From: Notolepis coatsorum
Lineage: Eukaryota > Chordata > Actinopteri > Aulopiformes > Paralepididae
Direction of reading: 5' to 3'
DNA length: 64,000 nucleotides
NCBI GenBank assembly: GCA_963971535.1
Contig: OZ020592.1
Coordinates: forward strand, 125,147,937 to 125,211,936
Shown: positions 22,566 to 33,285 of the stretch, in pieces
How positions within the stretch are numbered: the first letter of the stretch is position 1
How the letters are laid out: the number at the start of each line of letters is the position of its first letter
Translations under genes and position numbers: made by a program
The notes under the pieces: generated by a model
What the model saw: only the letters and a program-made list of their open reading frames with translations
Databases searched by the model: none
Told to the model about the DNA's origin: nothing

Positions 22566-22720
22566 ACATGTTGACACGTGCTGCATGTGTACACAGTCCT
22601 ACCTACGTGTGGAGAGAGAGTTTGTGTGTGTGTACGTACGTGTGTGTATTTGTGTGTGTACGTGTGTGTGTGTTTGTGTCTGTGTACGCGTGTGTGTGTG
22701 TGTACGTGTGTGTGACTATG
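22534..22720. repeat. (GA)n and TG-rich microsatellites
   Basis: A GA run at 22534-22559, then a TG run broken by TACG at about 22618-22715. Confidence 0.9.
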
Positions 22721-22914
22721 TCTGGGCATTAGGGCCTCATAACAAAACTATTTATAGAATAGAATAGAACACAATAGAATAGAATAGAAACAGCAACACT
22801 TTTTTGTCTTCTTTTCTTTTTTACTTCTTACACTGTAGAGTTTGGGTGAGCTTTGGCAAAAACAAAACAAAAAACAATTATGTCCATGATTGTGCTTTTA
22901 TTTCCAACACTCCC

Positions 22915-25900
22915 CACCCATGAAGAAACTGGCGCCGCTCTGATGGCTGCCTTTCTGATCGCTCCGACGAGACTGTGCTTTATTTTGTAAATTTTTATAG
23001 TATTAGGAGTTTTATTTGCACCAACTGTTGGTGCATTATATGTGTATGACCGTCAGTCAATCATTGACATTGGATTAAGAAAAACTTACCGTTTGGATTG
23101 CTCTCTGGATCGGATCGCTGAACAGCAGAAATGGCCCGCCGAGATCCTTTGTTATGCCGGCCATGGCCAAGACGCCAAGAAGCCGCCGCGAAGACGAGGA
23201 AAGAGAGCCGGGGTCCGGAACAGACTGAGGTCCAAACGACACAGAACCACATTGCCCAGCATATTGTTGGCCAATGTGCAATCGATAGGAAACAAATTGG
23301 ACGACATCAGAGCAAGGATCCAATTCCAGAGGGACATTCGGGATTGTAACGTCCTCTGTTTCACAGAAACTTGGCTGAGTCCAGATGTCCCGAATCATGC
23401 AATAGAACCGGCAGACCACTTCTTCGTTTTACGCAAAGACCGGACGGCATTAGAGTCATTAAAGAAGAAAGGAGGCGGCATTGCCTTCATGATAAACAAG
23501 GAGTGGTGCGATGTAGGCAACACAAAGGAAATGTCTAACCACTGCTCCCCAGACCTGGAGTTTATCACGATAAAATGTCGACCCTTCTTCCTCCCAAGAG
23601 AGTTAACGTCCATCATCCTCATCGGAGTGTACATTCCACCACACGCGAACACTGAGGTCGCACTTTCAAAACTTCACGACGAGGTAAACAAACTCCAAGC
23701 AGCTAATGTTGACGCTGCCATTTTGGTCCTGGGGGATTTCAACAGCGCGCGTCTTAAAAAGGTGCTGCCGAATTTCTATCAGCATGTGACCTGTCCCACC
23801 AGAGGCGAGAACATATTAGACCATGTATACTCGCAATTTAAGAATGGGTACAAGTCACAGGCTCTTAGTCCATTCGGTAAAAGCGATCACGCCGCCATTT
23901 TCCTTTTGCCTAAGTACAAACAGAGTCTCAAGCGAACGCCGGTGGTCTCGCGAGAGGTTAAGCGTTGGGCCGTGACGTCAGTGGAGTCACTCCAAGCAGT
24001 GCTGGGAAGCACAGAATGGAGTGTATTCCGTGATAACACAGCCAATATTAACGAATACACCGAAACGGTGATTGACTATGTCTGTACTCAGGTAGAAGTA
24101 ATAATCCCCACCACCAAAATTAATATCTACCCAAATCAAAAGCCCTGGGTAGACAAATCCGTCCGTGAGGCTCTGAAAGTGCGCACATCAGCATACAACA
24201 CCGGGCTGGTGACAGGCAACATGGAAGAACACAAGATGGCAAGATACAACGTCAGGAGAGCAGTAATAGAGGCAAAACGGCGTTACAGGGATAAAGTTGA
24301 ACTTCAGTTTGAACAGGCTGACTCTAGAGGCATGTGGCAGGGCCTCAGAACAATGACAGACTACAAAGGAACCCCCCTCAAACTGAACAGTGACATCTCC
24401 TTAGCAAATGATCTCAACTCCTTCTATGCGAGGTTTGAGGCTGTGAACAACAACACCAGCCTACAAACCACGGCAATGGGGGGGGGGGGGTCTGCTGATG
24501 GAGACTCAGTGTTCAGGGTAACAGAGCATGAGGTGAGACGGATCTTTAAAAAAGTGGATATCAGGAAGGCAGCAGGACCGGACGGCATCCCCGGCCGCGT
24601 CCTAAAAGTCTGTGCCGACCAACTGGCCCCGGTATTCACTGACATCTTCAACCTGTCCTTGGAACAGGCCGTCATCCCCACCTGTCTGAAGAAGTCCACC
24701 ATCATCCCTGTACCCAAAAAATCTACGCCCGCTTGCCTCAACGACTACCGCCCTGTAGCCCTCACCTCCATAGCCATGAAGTGCTTTGAGAAGCTAGTGA
24801 AGGGCTACATCTGTTCCTCCCTCCCCATCAACCTGGACCCTCTGCAATTTGCATATCGCCCCAACAGGTCCACGGAGGACGCCATAGCCCATGTGCTGCA
24901 CACAGCAGCATCACATCTGGACAAGAGGCAGGGGAACTATGTGAGAATGCTGTTCATCGACTACAGCTCAGCATTCAATACCATAGTCCCCTCCAAACTC
25001 ATAGCCAAGCTCAGGGACCTGGGCTTGAACTATGACCTGTGCCAGTGGGTCCTGGACTTCCTGACGGGCAGACCCCAGGTGGTAAGAGCCGGCAACTGCA
25101 CCTCCTCATCCATCACGCTCAACATAGGGGCCCCCCAGGGCTGTGTTCTGAGCCCCCTCCTCTACTCCCTGTACACACATGACTGCGTAGCACAGCGGAA
25201 CAACAACACCATCATCAAATTTGCTGATGACACAGTAGTGGTGGGCCTGATCTCTGCCAACGACGAAAGGGCCTACCTGGAAGAGGTAGAGAACCTGTCA
25301 CAGTGGTGTCAGGAGAACTGCCTCTCCCTGAACGTCAGCAAAACAAAAGAGATGATTGTGGACTTCAGGAGGTCGGGGGTCAAGGACTACAGCCCCCTCA
25401 GCATCGACGGGGCACCAGTTGAGAGAGTGAACAGTTTCAAGTACCTCGGAGCCCACATATCCGAGGACTTGACATGGACCACACACATTGACAGTGTTGT
25501 GAAGAAGGCACGACAACGCCTCTACTTCCTCAGGCGCCTAAGGAAGTTCCAAGTCAGTCAGAAGATCCTTAGGAACTTCTACTCATGTACAATAGAGAGC
25601 ATCCTGACCGGCAACATCACCTCCTGGTTTGGGAATAGCACTGCAAAAGACCGTAGCAGACTACAAAGAGTGACACGTTCAGCCGAACGCACAATTAGAG
25701 GGGGGCTTCCCACCCTCCAGAACATTTACAACAAGCGGTGCAAGGGGAAGGCTAAGAGAATTATTAAGGACTCGAGCCACCCGAACAACTGCCTCTTTGA
25801 ACTGCTGCCGTCAGGCAAGCGATACCGGAGTCTTATGGCGAGCACAGAAAGACTCAGAAGGAGCTTCTATCCCCAGGCCATCAGGCTGCTAAACGAACAA

Positions 25901-26397
25901 TAATCGCTAAACGAACAATAATCACTATGCAACAACCATCAAATGCACACAGCACACACACCCACACGCACACACTCACTCAAACAAACAACACACTGCA
26001 GCACCCACTCTCCACACTTTAGATCACACAAACACACTTACACTTTATATTTATTGATAAAGGATTTGCACTACAACTCGTACACCTACTGTGAATTGTA
26101 CCTAAACTGCACCTCGTCCATTTATGCCTTGCACTATATAGTATTGTATATTAGTACACTGCACAGTATTGTATATTGTATGGTAACTACGTCTACGAAC
26201 ATTGTACATATGTCTAAACTGAACACTGTGACCTCTTTTTTTACTTCTAATTTTTACTATTTTTACTATGTTTTTATTTCATACTTATCTTGTCATGCAC
26301 AGTCTCTGGAGCGCAACAGTAAGAAGCATTTTGTACAAAAGTATTCTGTACTTCTGTATGACAACTATTAAAGAAACTTGAAACTTGAAACTTGAAC
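22915..26397 (+). mobile_element. LINE with intact ORF2 (CR1/L2/Rex-like, Jockey superfamily)
   Basis: A near-complete non-LTR retrotransposon. The 5' boundary is estimated at about 22915. The single long frame (23042-25903) holds an apurinic-type endonuclease and a reverse transcriptase. A 460-bp A/T-rich 3' region follows and ends in ACTTGAA tandem copies (26368-26396), a tail style known from fish LINEs. The exact clade is not settled from sequence reading alone. A 5'-truncated sister copy is at 28123. Confidence 0.88.
23042..25903 (+). CDS. LINE ORF2: endonuclease plus reverse transcriptase
   Basis: 953 codons without a stop. The first codon of this frame reads GTG, so the true start may be further in or upstream. 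A basic segment at about residues 48-68 (PPRRRGKRAG, RLRSKRHR) precedes the endonuclease. The endonuclease carries ANVQSIGNKLDDI at about 77, ETWLSP at about 115, GDFNS at about 230 and SDHAA at about 281. The reverse transcriptase carries KAAGPDGIPG at about 509, NDYRPVALTS, GAPQGCVLSP and the catalytic FADDT at about 727, followed by a C-terminal region ending SFYPQAIRLLN. All key residues of both enzymes are present. The known role is target-primed reverse transcription of the LINE's own RNA. Confidence 0.9.
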   Translation: MYDRQSIIDIGLRKTYRLDCSLDRIAEQQKWPAEILCYAGHGQDAKKPPRRRGKRAGVRNRLRSKRHRTTLPSILLANVQSIGNKLDDIRARIQFQRDIRDCNVLCFTETWLSPDVPNHAIEPADHFFVLRKDRTALESLKKKGGGIAFMINKEWCDVGNTKEMSNHCSPDLEFITIKCRPFFLPRELTSIILIGVYIPPHANTEVALSKLHDEVNKLQAANVDAAILVLGDFNSARLKKVLPNFYQHVTCPTRGENILDHVYSQFKNGYKSQALSPFGKSDHAAIFLLPKYKQSLKRTPVVSREVKRWAVTSVESLQAVLGSTEWSVFRDNTANINEYTETVIDYVCTQVEVIIPTTKINIYPNQKPWVDKSVREALKVRTSAYNTGLVTGNMEEHKMARYNVRRAVIEAKRRYRDKVELQFEQADSRGMWQGLRTMTDYKGTPLKLNSDISLANDLNSFYARFEAVNNNTSLQTTAMGGGGSADGDSVFRVTEHEVRRIFKKVDIRKAAGPDGIPGRVLKVCADQLAPVFTDIFNLSLEQAVIPTCLKKSTIIPVPKKSTPACLNDYRPVALTSIAMKCFEKLVKGYICSSLPINLDPLQFAYRPNRSTEDAIAHVLHTAASHLDKRQGNYVRMLFIDYSSAFNTIVPSKLIAKLRDLGLNYDLCQWVLDFLTGRPQVVRAGNCTSSSITLNIGAPQGCVLSPLLYSLYTHDCVAQRNNNTIIKFADDTVVVGLISANDERAYLEEVENLSQWCQENCLSLNVSKTKEMIVDFRRSGVKDYSPLSIDGAPVERVNSFKYLGAHISEDLTWTTHIDSVVKKARQRLYFLRRLRKFQVSQKILRNFYSCTIESILTGNITSWFGNSTAKDRSRLQRVTRSAERTIRGGLPTLQNIYNKRCKGKAKRIIKDSSHPNNCLFELLPSGKRYRSLMASTERLRRSFYPQAIRLLNEQ

Positions 26398-26493
26398 ACT
26401 CACCAGCCATCCAATGAGCAGCACTGGAGAATCCCCGCCCACTCACCAGCCATCCAATGAGCAGCACTGGAGAGCCACAGTGAGGGCTTGACA
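26398..26493 (+). repeat. Two-copy 45-bp direct repeat
   Basis: CACTCACCAGCCATCCAATG followed by AGCAGCACTGGAGA occurs twice, just 3' of the LINE tail. It is probably local duplicated host DNA. Confidence 0.8.
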
Positions 26494-27621
26494 TTAAAGG
26501 TGCTCCCATAGTCGAGCGGACCGTACACGGAGCGGACCCAAAGCGGACTCAAAGCAGACTCAAAGCAAACTCAAAGCAGACTCAAAGCAGACTCAAAGCA
26601 GACTCAAAGCAGACCCAAAGCAGACCCAAAGCAGACTCAAAGCAGACTCAAAGCAGACTCAAAGCAGACCCAAAGCAGACTCAAAGCAGACTCAAAGCAG
26701 ACTCAAAGCAGACCCAAAGCAGACCCAAAGCAGACTCAAAGCAGACTCAAAGCAGACTCAAAGCAGACCCAAAGCAGACTCAAAGCAGACTCAAAGCAGA
26801 CCCAAAGCAGACTCAAAGCAGACTCAAAGCAGACCCAAAGCAGACCCAAAGCAGACTCAAAGCAGACCCAAAGCAGACCCAAAGCAGACTCAAAGCAGAC
26901 TCAAAGCAGACTCAAAGCAGACCCAAAGCGGACTCAAAGCGGACTCAAAGCAGACTCAAAGCAGACCCAAAGCGGACTCCAAGTGCGAAGCTCCAATTTT
27001 CTAATGCGCGGACGTCCGCGCCGCTCTCTTGGTGTCACACAAAACGCTGCTCTGCGTTTTGGTTGACATCGACTTGCATTTAATGTGACGCCGATCTGCA
27101 TTTTACTCTGACCACTCGCTTTTGCACTCGCAAAAGAGAATGGCTTTTCTAAATGAAGTGTGTAAAACTGCCAATTTTATTATCGAAATATTGGAAACGG
27201 AGATAACAGAGTCTATGTTATCTCCGTTTCCAATATTTCTAAATAGAACTGGTGTTTTTATTTCATGCAATGCGTGTTTGTCATTTCAGCACCACGCGCT
27301 GTCCACCTCATGTTGAGCAAGCCTATACGGTACATTGCACCTCGCTGCCTATATACCTGTTATTCAAGTGTGTAAAACTGCCCGTTTTATTATCGAAATA
27401 TTGGAAATGGAGATAAGATACTCTTTATTGACATCGGATGACGACGACATGACAGAAGTTGAACAGCGTGGGAAAAATTGTGTAAACTGGCGCGAGACAT
27501 GTAGGAAATTGGTCCGCGGAGATCCGCTGAGTTACGCTCGACTATGAAAGCTCAAAGAGTCCACGCGGACCTCGCAGAGTCCAGTCCGCGTACATTCCGC
27601 TCGACCATGGGAGCACCTTAA
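26494..27621. mobile_element. Inverted-terminus element with internal 11-bp array
   Basis: The left end reads AAGGTGCTCCCATAGTCGAG and the inverted right end reads AAGGTGCTCCCATGGTCGAG. The flanks hold TTAA or TAA, so a TTAA-targeting element is possible. Inside are an 11-bp array (26539-26982) and CG-rich sequence with short inverted copies of GAGATAACAGAG at 27196-27230. No transposase. Confidence 0.65.
26539..26982 (+). repeat. 11-bp minisatellite
   Basis: About 40 copies of AAAGCAGACTC or AAAGCAGACCC. The unit matches the bordering GAGCGGACTCAAAGC-like sequence of the host element, so the array probably grew out of the element itself. Confidence 0.95.
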
Positions 27622-27639
27622 CTGTTTGGCTCACCAGCC

Positions 27640-28090
27640 ACTGTGGCTCGTGGCTTTCCAAAGTCACTAGCCACTCAGCATTTTCACCAGCCAAAAAGCG
27701 CTCGTGCCCCCACCCAAAAAGTAATAAATATAGTTATTTATATTTCTCCGATTTTGCACGAGCTCCCATGCACGCGCCCGTATTCCGATCCTCGCGAAAA
27801 TATTCATGGGGTAGATCTCGGTCGGTTCTACAACTTCCCAATGCCCTTCCATCAGCGAAAACGTTGGGAAAAACTTTTTGTGCGATATGGAATGATTTGG
27901 GTGATTTTGCACAATCTACCATGCATGCGCCCGCGTGCGGATCGACGCGAGATTTCTCCTGGGGTTAGAACTCGGTGGGGGGCACAATTTCCCAATGCAC
28001 TTCCATCAGCGAAAATTTTGGGAAAAGGTTGGGGCGTGTCGTGGAAAAATCTCGCAGATTTAGCGACGAGTGTTCTGGCGGACGGGGACG
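27640..28090 (+). repeat. Diverged 153-bp direct dimer of unknown origin
   Basis: A block starting ATTTTGCACGAGCTCCCATG at 27751 recurs in diverged form at 27904 (ATTTTGCACAATCTACCATG). Both halves share CCATCAGCGAAAA and TTGGGAAAA near their ends. No family was recognised and no coding frame is shared by the two halves. Confidence 0.6.
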
Positions 28091-28122
28091 TGGAAAAACA
28101 CGCGCACACAAACACACATACA

Positions 28123-28953
28123 TATTGTGGACTTTAGGAGGTCGGGGGTCAGGGACTACAGCCCCCTCAGCATCGACGGGGCACCGGTTGAGAGAGTGAA
28201 CAGTTTTAAGCACCTTGGAGTCCACATATCCGAGGACTTGACATGGACCACACACATTGACAGTGTTATCAAGAAGGCACGACAAGGACTCTACTTCCTT
28301 AGGCGCCTAAGGAAGTTCAAAGTGAGTCAGAAGATCCTTAAGAACTTCTACTCATGCACAATAGAGAGCATCCTGACTGGTAACATCACCTCCTGGTTTG
28401 GGAATAGCACTGCACAAGACCGTAGCAGACTACAGAGAGTGGCCCGTTCAGCCGAACGCACAATTGGAGGTGGGCTTCCCACTCTCCAGGACATTTATAA
28501 CAAGCGTTGCAGGGCCAAGGCTAAGATAATAATCAAAGGCTCTAGTCACCCAAACAACTGCCTCTTTGAACTGCTGCGGTCAGGCAAGCGATACCGGAGT
28601 CTCATGGCCGGTACAGAGACTCAGAAGGAGCTTCTTTTTTACTGTATGTAGCACACTCTCAGGGGCTCATAAAGAAACAAGCATTTTTTATTATTCTTTT
28701 TTTTTAGCATTTTTACAGCTTTTATTGGCCACGCAGGACCGACAGAGGAGAGGGCGAACGGGAGGAGAGGTGGGGAGGACATGCGACAAATAACGACGGG
28801 AGCTGGGATCGAACCCGGGTCGGCCGCGTAGGTGCGCGAGGCACTATGGTATGCGCCACGAGGGCGCCCCAAGAAACAAGCATTTAATCATAAAGTATTG
28901 AATTCTGTATTTTATTATGACAAATAATAAAAAAGAAACTTGAACTTGAACTA
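28123..28953 (+). pseudogene. 5'-truncated LINE copy, same family as 22915
   Basis: Starts abruptly within the reverse transcriptase frame at the codons for IVDFRRSG and runs through SLMAGTET, closely matching residues about 777-940 of the copy at 23042. The end of the frame diverges, and a 3' region with ACTTGAACTTGAACT (28938-28952) follows. A SINE interrupts the 3' part. A similar CGCACACAAACACACATA stretch lies on both sides (28104 and 29003), perhaps a duplicated flank. Confidence 0.88.
28687..28870 (-). mobile_element. tRNA-derived SINE with 15-bp TSD
   Basis: On the minus strand it starts GGGGCGCCCTCGTGGCGCAT, has a B-box-like GGGTTCGATCCC, and ends in an A-rich tail. An exact 15-bp direct repeat (AAGAAACAAGCATTT) lies at 28672-28686 and 28871-28885, which defines the insertion into the LINE 3' region. 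Confidence 0.9.
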
Positions 28954-29488
28954 CACACACACACAAACAGAGCGCTTACAGAGTGGACGTGGAAGAACAC
29001 ACGCACACAAACACACATATACAGTACACACACACACACACACACAGAGTGCTTACAGAGTGACGAACACCAAACACCCCGTCGTAGGCAGGATGTGTGA
29101 TGAAGACGAGGATGATAATGTGTGGGTTTGGCAGGAACCTGCTCTGTTACTCACAGTGTATGGGAAGGAGAGAGAGGGTGGGGGGAGGGGCGAGAGATAG
29201 TGTGTGTGTTTATAATTTTCTCAGTATCTTAGTAAACTCATGACCCAACACTGTAAATTAACTTTTCCATTAGCATAGGAAGGAGGAACTGAATAATGTG
29301 TGTGTGTGGATGCGTGTGTGCATGTGTGTATTTCTACGTCTGTTTATGAACACATGTTAATGTGTGTATCTACTGTATGTGTTGATGAAATACATGTGTA
29401 CATGTGTTTGCATTCAGGGTATGACGTGTGTGTGTGTGTGTTATGTGTACTCTCACATGGTGGAGAGGGTATACTTACTGTTGTTTGG
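28954..29488. other. Gene-free stretch with CA/TG runs
   Basis: Short CA runs near 28954-29046 and TG-rich sequence near 29290-29440. Nothing else recognised. Confidence 0.5.
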
Positions 29489-29942
29489 TGTTACATTCAC
29501 ATTGTGGTTCGAGTGTGGCGTCACTAATTGGTCTGTTGTAATTAACATGGTTGCTTTATGTAATTGATCACAGGTGTGGTGACGAGGCTCTGCGCCCTAT
29601 AAACAGACCAGGAGCTCGTCACTGCAGTTGTCGCTTACCAGAGTCTCTCACCAGAAGTGCTCTCATCTGTGCTCTCACTATTTTGACAATTTTTGCTCTG
29701 TTCTATATTTTTGTCCATGTACCTTTTGATTATATCCTGAACCATGGAGGCTGGCGCACCCAGCTCTCCAGCTTTTTGTTATTTAGAATAGCTATTAAAT
29801 AAATATTGTTATTTTTCGTAAAACGTGTCCGATTCCTTGTTGTCCACCAGTTTGCAACCATGGCCTACCGGGAAAACGAGTCATAATTATTTCCTGTGAC
29901 TGTGAAGGCCTTAGGGCAAGTCACTTATACTTGGTTGTAACA
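29489..29942 (+). mobile_element. Probable solo LTR (fossil, Gypsy-like)
   Basis: The 454-bp segment starts TGTTACA and ends TGTAACA, so its ends are inverted as in LTRs. It has a TATA-like CCTATAAAC near 29595 and a polyadenylation-like AATAAA near 29799 in the order expected of U3-R-U5. No internal coding region or second LTR is seen. No clear flanking duplication is visible, which leaves the call open and suggests some age. Confidence 0.5.
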
Positions 29943-30210
29943 GTGTTTAATAATACCGTGGCCGCCCAGTCCTCTATTAATATGTCTGTCATTGTTTTGA
30001 CTCATGGTGGAAAGTCTTGGTGGCATAGTAGTTAGACACACACACACCATGTATACCATGTCTGTATACATATACCCACTCCACCATTACTAGTAAAGAT
30101 AGCAACACCAATATATCACATCAATATGGCAGCATATCAGACACTAGTTCATGTTGCACGTTGTCCCCATCAAGTACATGTTGTTGCACCCTTAGTGCAC
30201 CCCCCCGCCC

Positions 30211-30255
<45 letters not shown>

Positions 30256-30330
30256 TGCCCAGGCCTCAGCAGTGCTACCTCCAGGCCTCAGCATAAATCA
30301 AATCTCTGCAGCGGCGATGGCTTGTTTTAC
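29943..30330. other. Gene-free stretch with (CA)n
   Basis: A (CA)n run at about 30212-30253. Nothing else recognised. Confidence 0.5.
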
Positions 30331-31380
30331 ATTACATTTACATTTAGTCATTTAGCTGACGCTTTTATCCAAAGCGACTTACAAGTTCTGTACGACAAGT
30401 CATCAGGAAGGCGAGTAACAATGTTCATCAAAGTGTTGAGTGCTACAGTGTAGGTTAGTTTATTAGGACAAGTGCATGACAGTAAGGTTAGTTAGGGTTA
30501 GAGTTATTTAAATTTTTTTTTTCAGATAATGGTTGAAATGCTGGGTGGCGCAGCGGAGATTGTGCTCGTCACCAATGCGAGAGACTCCGGTCTCGAATCC
30601 AGGTGTCAGCATTGCCTCCGGCTTGGGCCAGCCGTCATACTACCTCATTGGCAGAGTTAGAGGGTGGAAGTCGATGGGTGGGGATTTGGACGTTGTGGAC
30701 AGCGACTCCTATAGGTCGGTTGGGGGACGCCTGCACAGCAGAGACAGGAAGTAGCAGGGGTAGTGTGAGCCTCCCATGCGTTACACCTCGCCACCGAGAG
30801 TCCACGCTGGCAGGTGAAAAGATGTGACAGGATGCCTCCTCGTGTACCGGAGGGGACACGTGATGCAAGGCTTCTATCCTCCCTACAACCGACTAGTGGG
30901 GGGCATAGTCGAGCAATGTTCAAAGACAGGGGAGGGGAGAATTGGAAACTCGAAATTGGGATGGGAGAAAAATAGAAAAATAAGGAGAAAAAGTGGATAA
31001 AAAAAAGGATAATGGTTGAAGAAGTGTGTCTTTAGTCGACGGCGAAAGATTGGACGGGTTTCGGCTGTCCTAACTGGGGTGGGTAGTTCATTCCACCATT
31101 ATGGGGCAAGGACTGAGAAAAGGCGGCTTCTCCTTGATGACCCTCCTGGAGCTCGGATAGGAGTAGGTCTGAGGCGCCCAGAAGATGCAGAGCGTAGGGG
31201 TCTTGAGGGTGTGTAGTTAGAGACCATTGATTGGAGGTAGGCGGGATCGGTTCCCTTTGCGGATTCATGCAACAATGGGGAGCCAGTGCAGGTCCCTAAG
31301 AAGTGGGGTGACATGGGCAGACTTCGGTAGGTTTGAGATCAGGCGGGCCGCTGTTTTCAGACCAGGTCCGCAGCAATTCA
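30331..31380 (-). mobile_element. L2-type LINE 3' end, split by a SINE
   Basis: On the minus strand, 31380-31021 encodes a LINE C-terminal region (frames with RISNLPKS-like and LHWLP-like counterparts at 39361 on the plus strand). After the SINE it ends with GTCGCTTTGGATAAAAGCGT and AAATGACTAAATG at 30385-30331, the tail motif I associate with L2-type LINEs. A second copy of the tail alone lies at 60455. Frame is broken in several places. Confidence 0.75.
30538..31007 (+). mobile_element. tRNA-derived SINE with 13-bp TSD
   Basis: Starts ATGCTGGGTGGCGCAGCGG with TCTCGAATCC as a B-box remnant. The body matches the inverted copies at 61883-62351 and 32985-33285, and it ends in an A-rich tail. 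The exact 13-bp repeat GATAATGGTTGAA lies at 30525-30537 and 31008-31020, so it inserted into the older L2-type tail. Confidence 0.9.
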
Positions 31381-31512
31381 AACTGCACTATGAACCAAGC
31401 CTAGCCCAGGCTACTACCAGGCTTAACCCAGACCACAACAGCAGCCACCAGCCTAGCTACTTTAGGGCCAGAACCAAGCTCCAGTAGCAGCAGGGGGCAA
31501 GCTACCAATCAG

Positions 31513-32784
31513 GCTAGGCCTCTCATCTACCACCAGGCTAGGCCTCTCATCTACCGTCAGGCTAGGCCTCTCATCTACCGTCAGCCTAGGCCTCTCATCT
31601 ACCACCAGGCTAGGCCTCTCATCCACCACCAGGCTAGGCCTCTCATCCACCACCAGGCTAGGCCTCTCATCTACCGTCAGCCTAGGCCTCTCATCTACCA
31701 CCAGGCTAGGCCTCTCATCCACCACCAGGCTAGGCCTCTCATCTACCACCAGGCTAGGCCTCTCATCTACCACCAGGCTAGGCCTCTCATCCACCACCAG
31801 GCTAGGCCTCTCATCTACCACCAGGCTAGGCCTCTCATCTACCACCAGGCTAGGCCTCTCATCCACCACCAGGCTAGGCCTCTCATCTACCACCAGGCTA
31901 GGCCTCTCATCTACCACCAGGCTAGGCCTCCCATCCACCACCAGGCTAGGCCTCTCATCTACCACCAGGCTAGGCCTCCCATCCACCACCAGGCTAGGCC
32001 TCCCATCTACCACCAGGCTAGGCCTCCCATCCACCACCAGGCTAGGCCTCCCATCTACCATCAGCCTAGGCCTCTCATCTACCACCAGGCTAGGCCTCTC
32101 ATCCACCACCAGGCTAGGCCTCTCATCTACCATCAGGCTAGGCCTCTCATCTACCACCAGGCTAGGCCTCTCATCTACCACCAGGCTAGGCCTCTCATCC
32201 ACCACCAGGCTAGGCCTCTCATCTACCATCAGGCTAGGCCTCTCATCCACCACCAGGCTAGGCCTCTCATCTACCACCAGGCTAGGCCTCTCATCTACCA
32301 TCAGGCTAGGCCTCTCATCTACCACCAGGCTAGGCCTCTCATCCACCACCAGGCTAGGCCTCTCATCTACCATCAGGCTAGGCCTCTCATCCACCACCAG
32401 GCTAGGCCTCTCATCCACCACCAGGCTAGGCCTCTCATCCACCACCAGGCTAGGCCTCTCATCTACCACCAGGCTAGGCCTCTCATCCACCACCAGGCTA
32501 GGCCTCCCATCTACCATCAGCCTAGGCCTCTCATCCACCACCAGGCTAGGCCTCTCATCCACCATCAGGCTAGGCCTCTCATCCACCATCAGGCTAGGCC
32601 TCTCATCTACCACCAGGCTAGGCCTCTCATCTACCATCAGGCTAGGCCTCTCATCCACCATCAGGCTAGGCCTCTCATCTACCACCAGGCTAGGCCTCTC
32701 ATCCACCACCAGGCTAGGCCTCTCATCCACCATCAGGCTAGGCCTCTCATCCACCATCAGGCTAGGCCTCTCATCCACCATCAG
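31513..32784 (-). repeat. 24-bp minisatellite (VDERPSL octapeptide if read)
   Basis: 53 copies of a 24-bp unit such as GCTAGGCCTCTCATC plus YACCAYCAG. Because 24 is a multiple of three and the unit has no stop on the minus strand, a 439-codon frame reads VVDERPSL over and over. Variation is at a few fixed positions and affects silent and non-silent sites alike. There is no sign of a surrounding gene. Confidence 0.95.
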
Positions 32785-32984
32785 GCCAGGCTCAGGCCCC
32801 AGCAGAAGCAGCAGATCCTAATGGAGGCCACAGATGGGGAAAGAGAGAGGATCCCCAGGGAAATAATCCGCTGGAGGACTAGTTTAACGTTTTATGCACC
32901 TAAACGCCAGGACCATTTCACCGAAGATAGATGAGATCCGACAACTTGGGGTACATTGGGCTAGGCTGCTGTCACAGATAAAGA

Positions 32985-33285
32985 ACATAGCTAGCCAACC
33001 TTTCTCCTCCTATTTTTCTTGTATTTTCCTCCCATCCCAATTTAGTCGTTATGCCAATTACCCCCTCCCCTTCCTGGCACGCATTTGCCCCCTACTTGCC
33101 GGTCTAGGGAGCCCTGAAGTCTATCAGATGCTTCCTCCGAGACATAGGAGTCAGCCAGCAGCCTCTTTTCACCTGACAGCGAGGACTCTCATTGGTGAGG
33201 TGTAACGTGTGGGAGGTCACACTACCCTCACCATCTCCCTCCCTCGCTGTGCAGGCGCCCTGACCGACCTGTAGGAGTCGCTGTT
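32985..33285 (-). mobile_element. SINE fragment (same family as 30538)
   Basis: Matches 61900-62200 over CTCCTATTTTTC, CATCCCAATTTA, GAGGTGTAACGTGTGGGAGG and CCGACCTGTAGGAGTCGCTG. The tRNA-like head is missing. It carries a variant stretch CCGGTCTAGGGAGCCCTG at 33099 that also occurs in a LINE at 39553. Confidence 0.85.

Noticed and set aside
25943-26371. 142-codon frame after the LINE ORF
   Set aside because: Lies in the LINE 3' region; Tyr/Thr/His-rich translation of A/T- and CA-rich DNA with no domain.
28952-29023. Target duplication of the truncated LINE at 28123
   Set aside because: The matching flank is CA-rich and offset by about 33 bp from the tail, so a local duplication is as likely.
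31462-32781. 439-codon minus-strand frame of VVDERPSL repeats
   Set aside because: Fully explained by a 24-bp minisatellite without a stop. No exon signals or gene around it.
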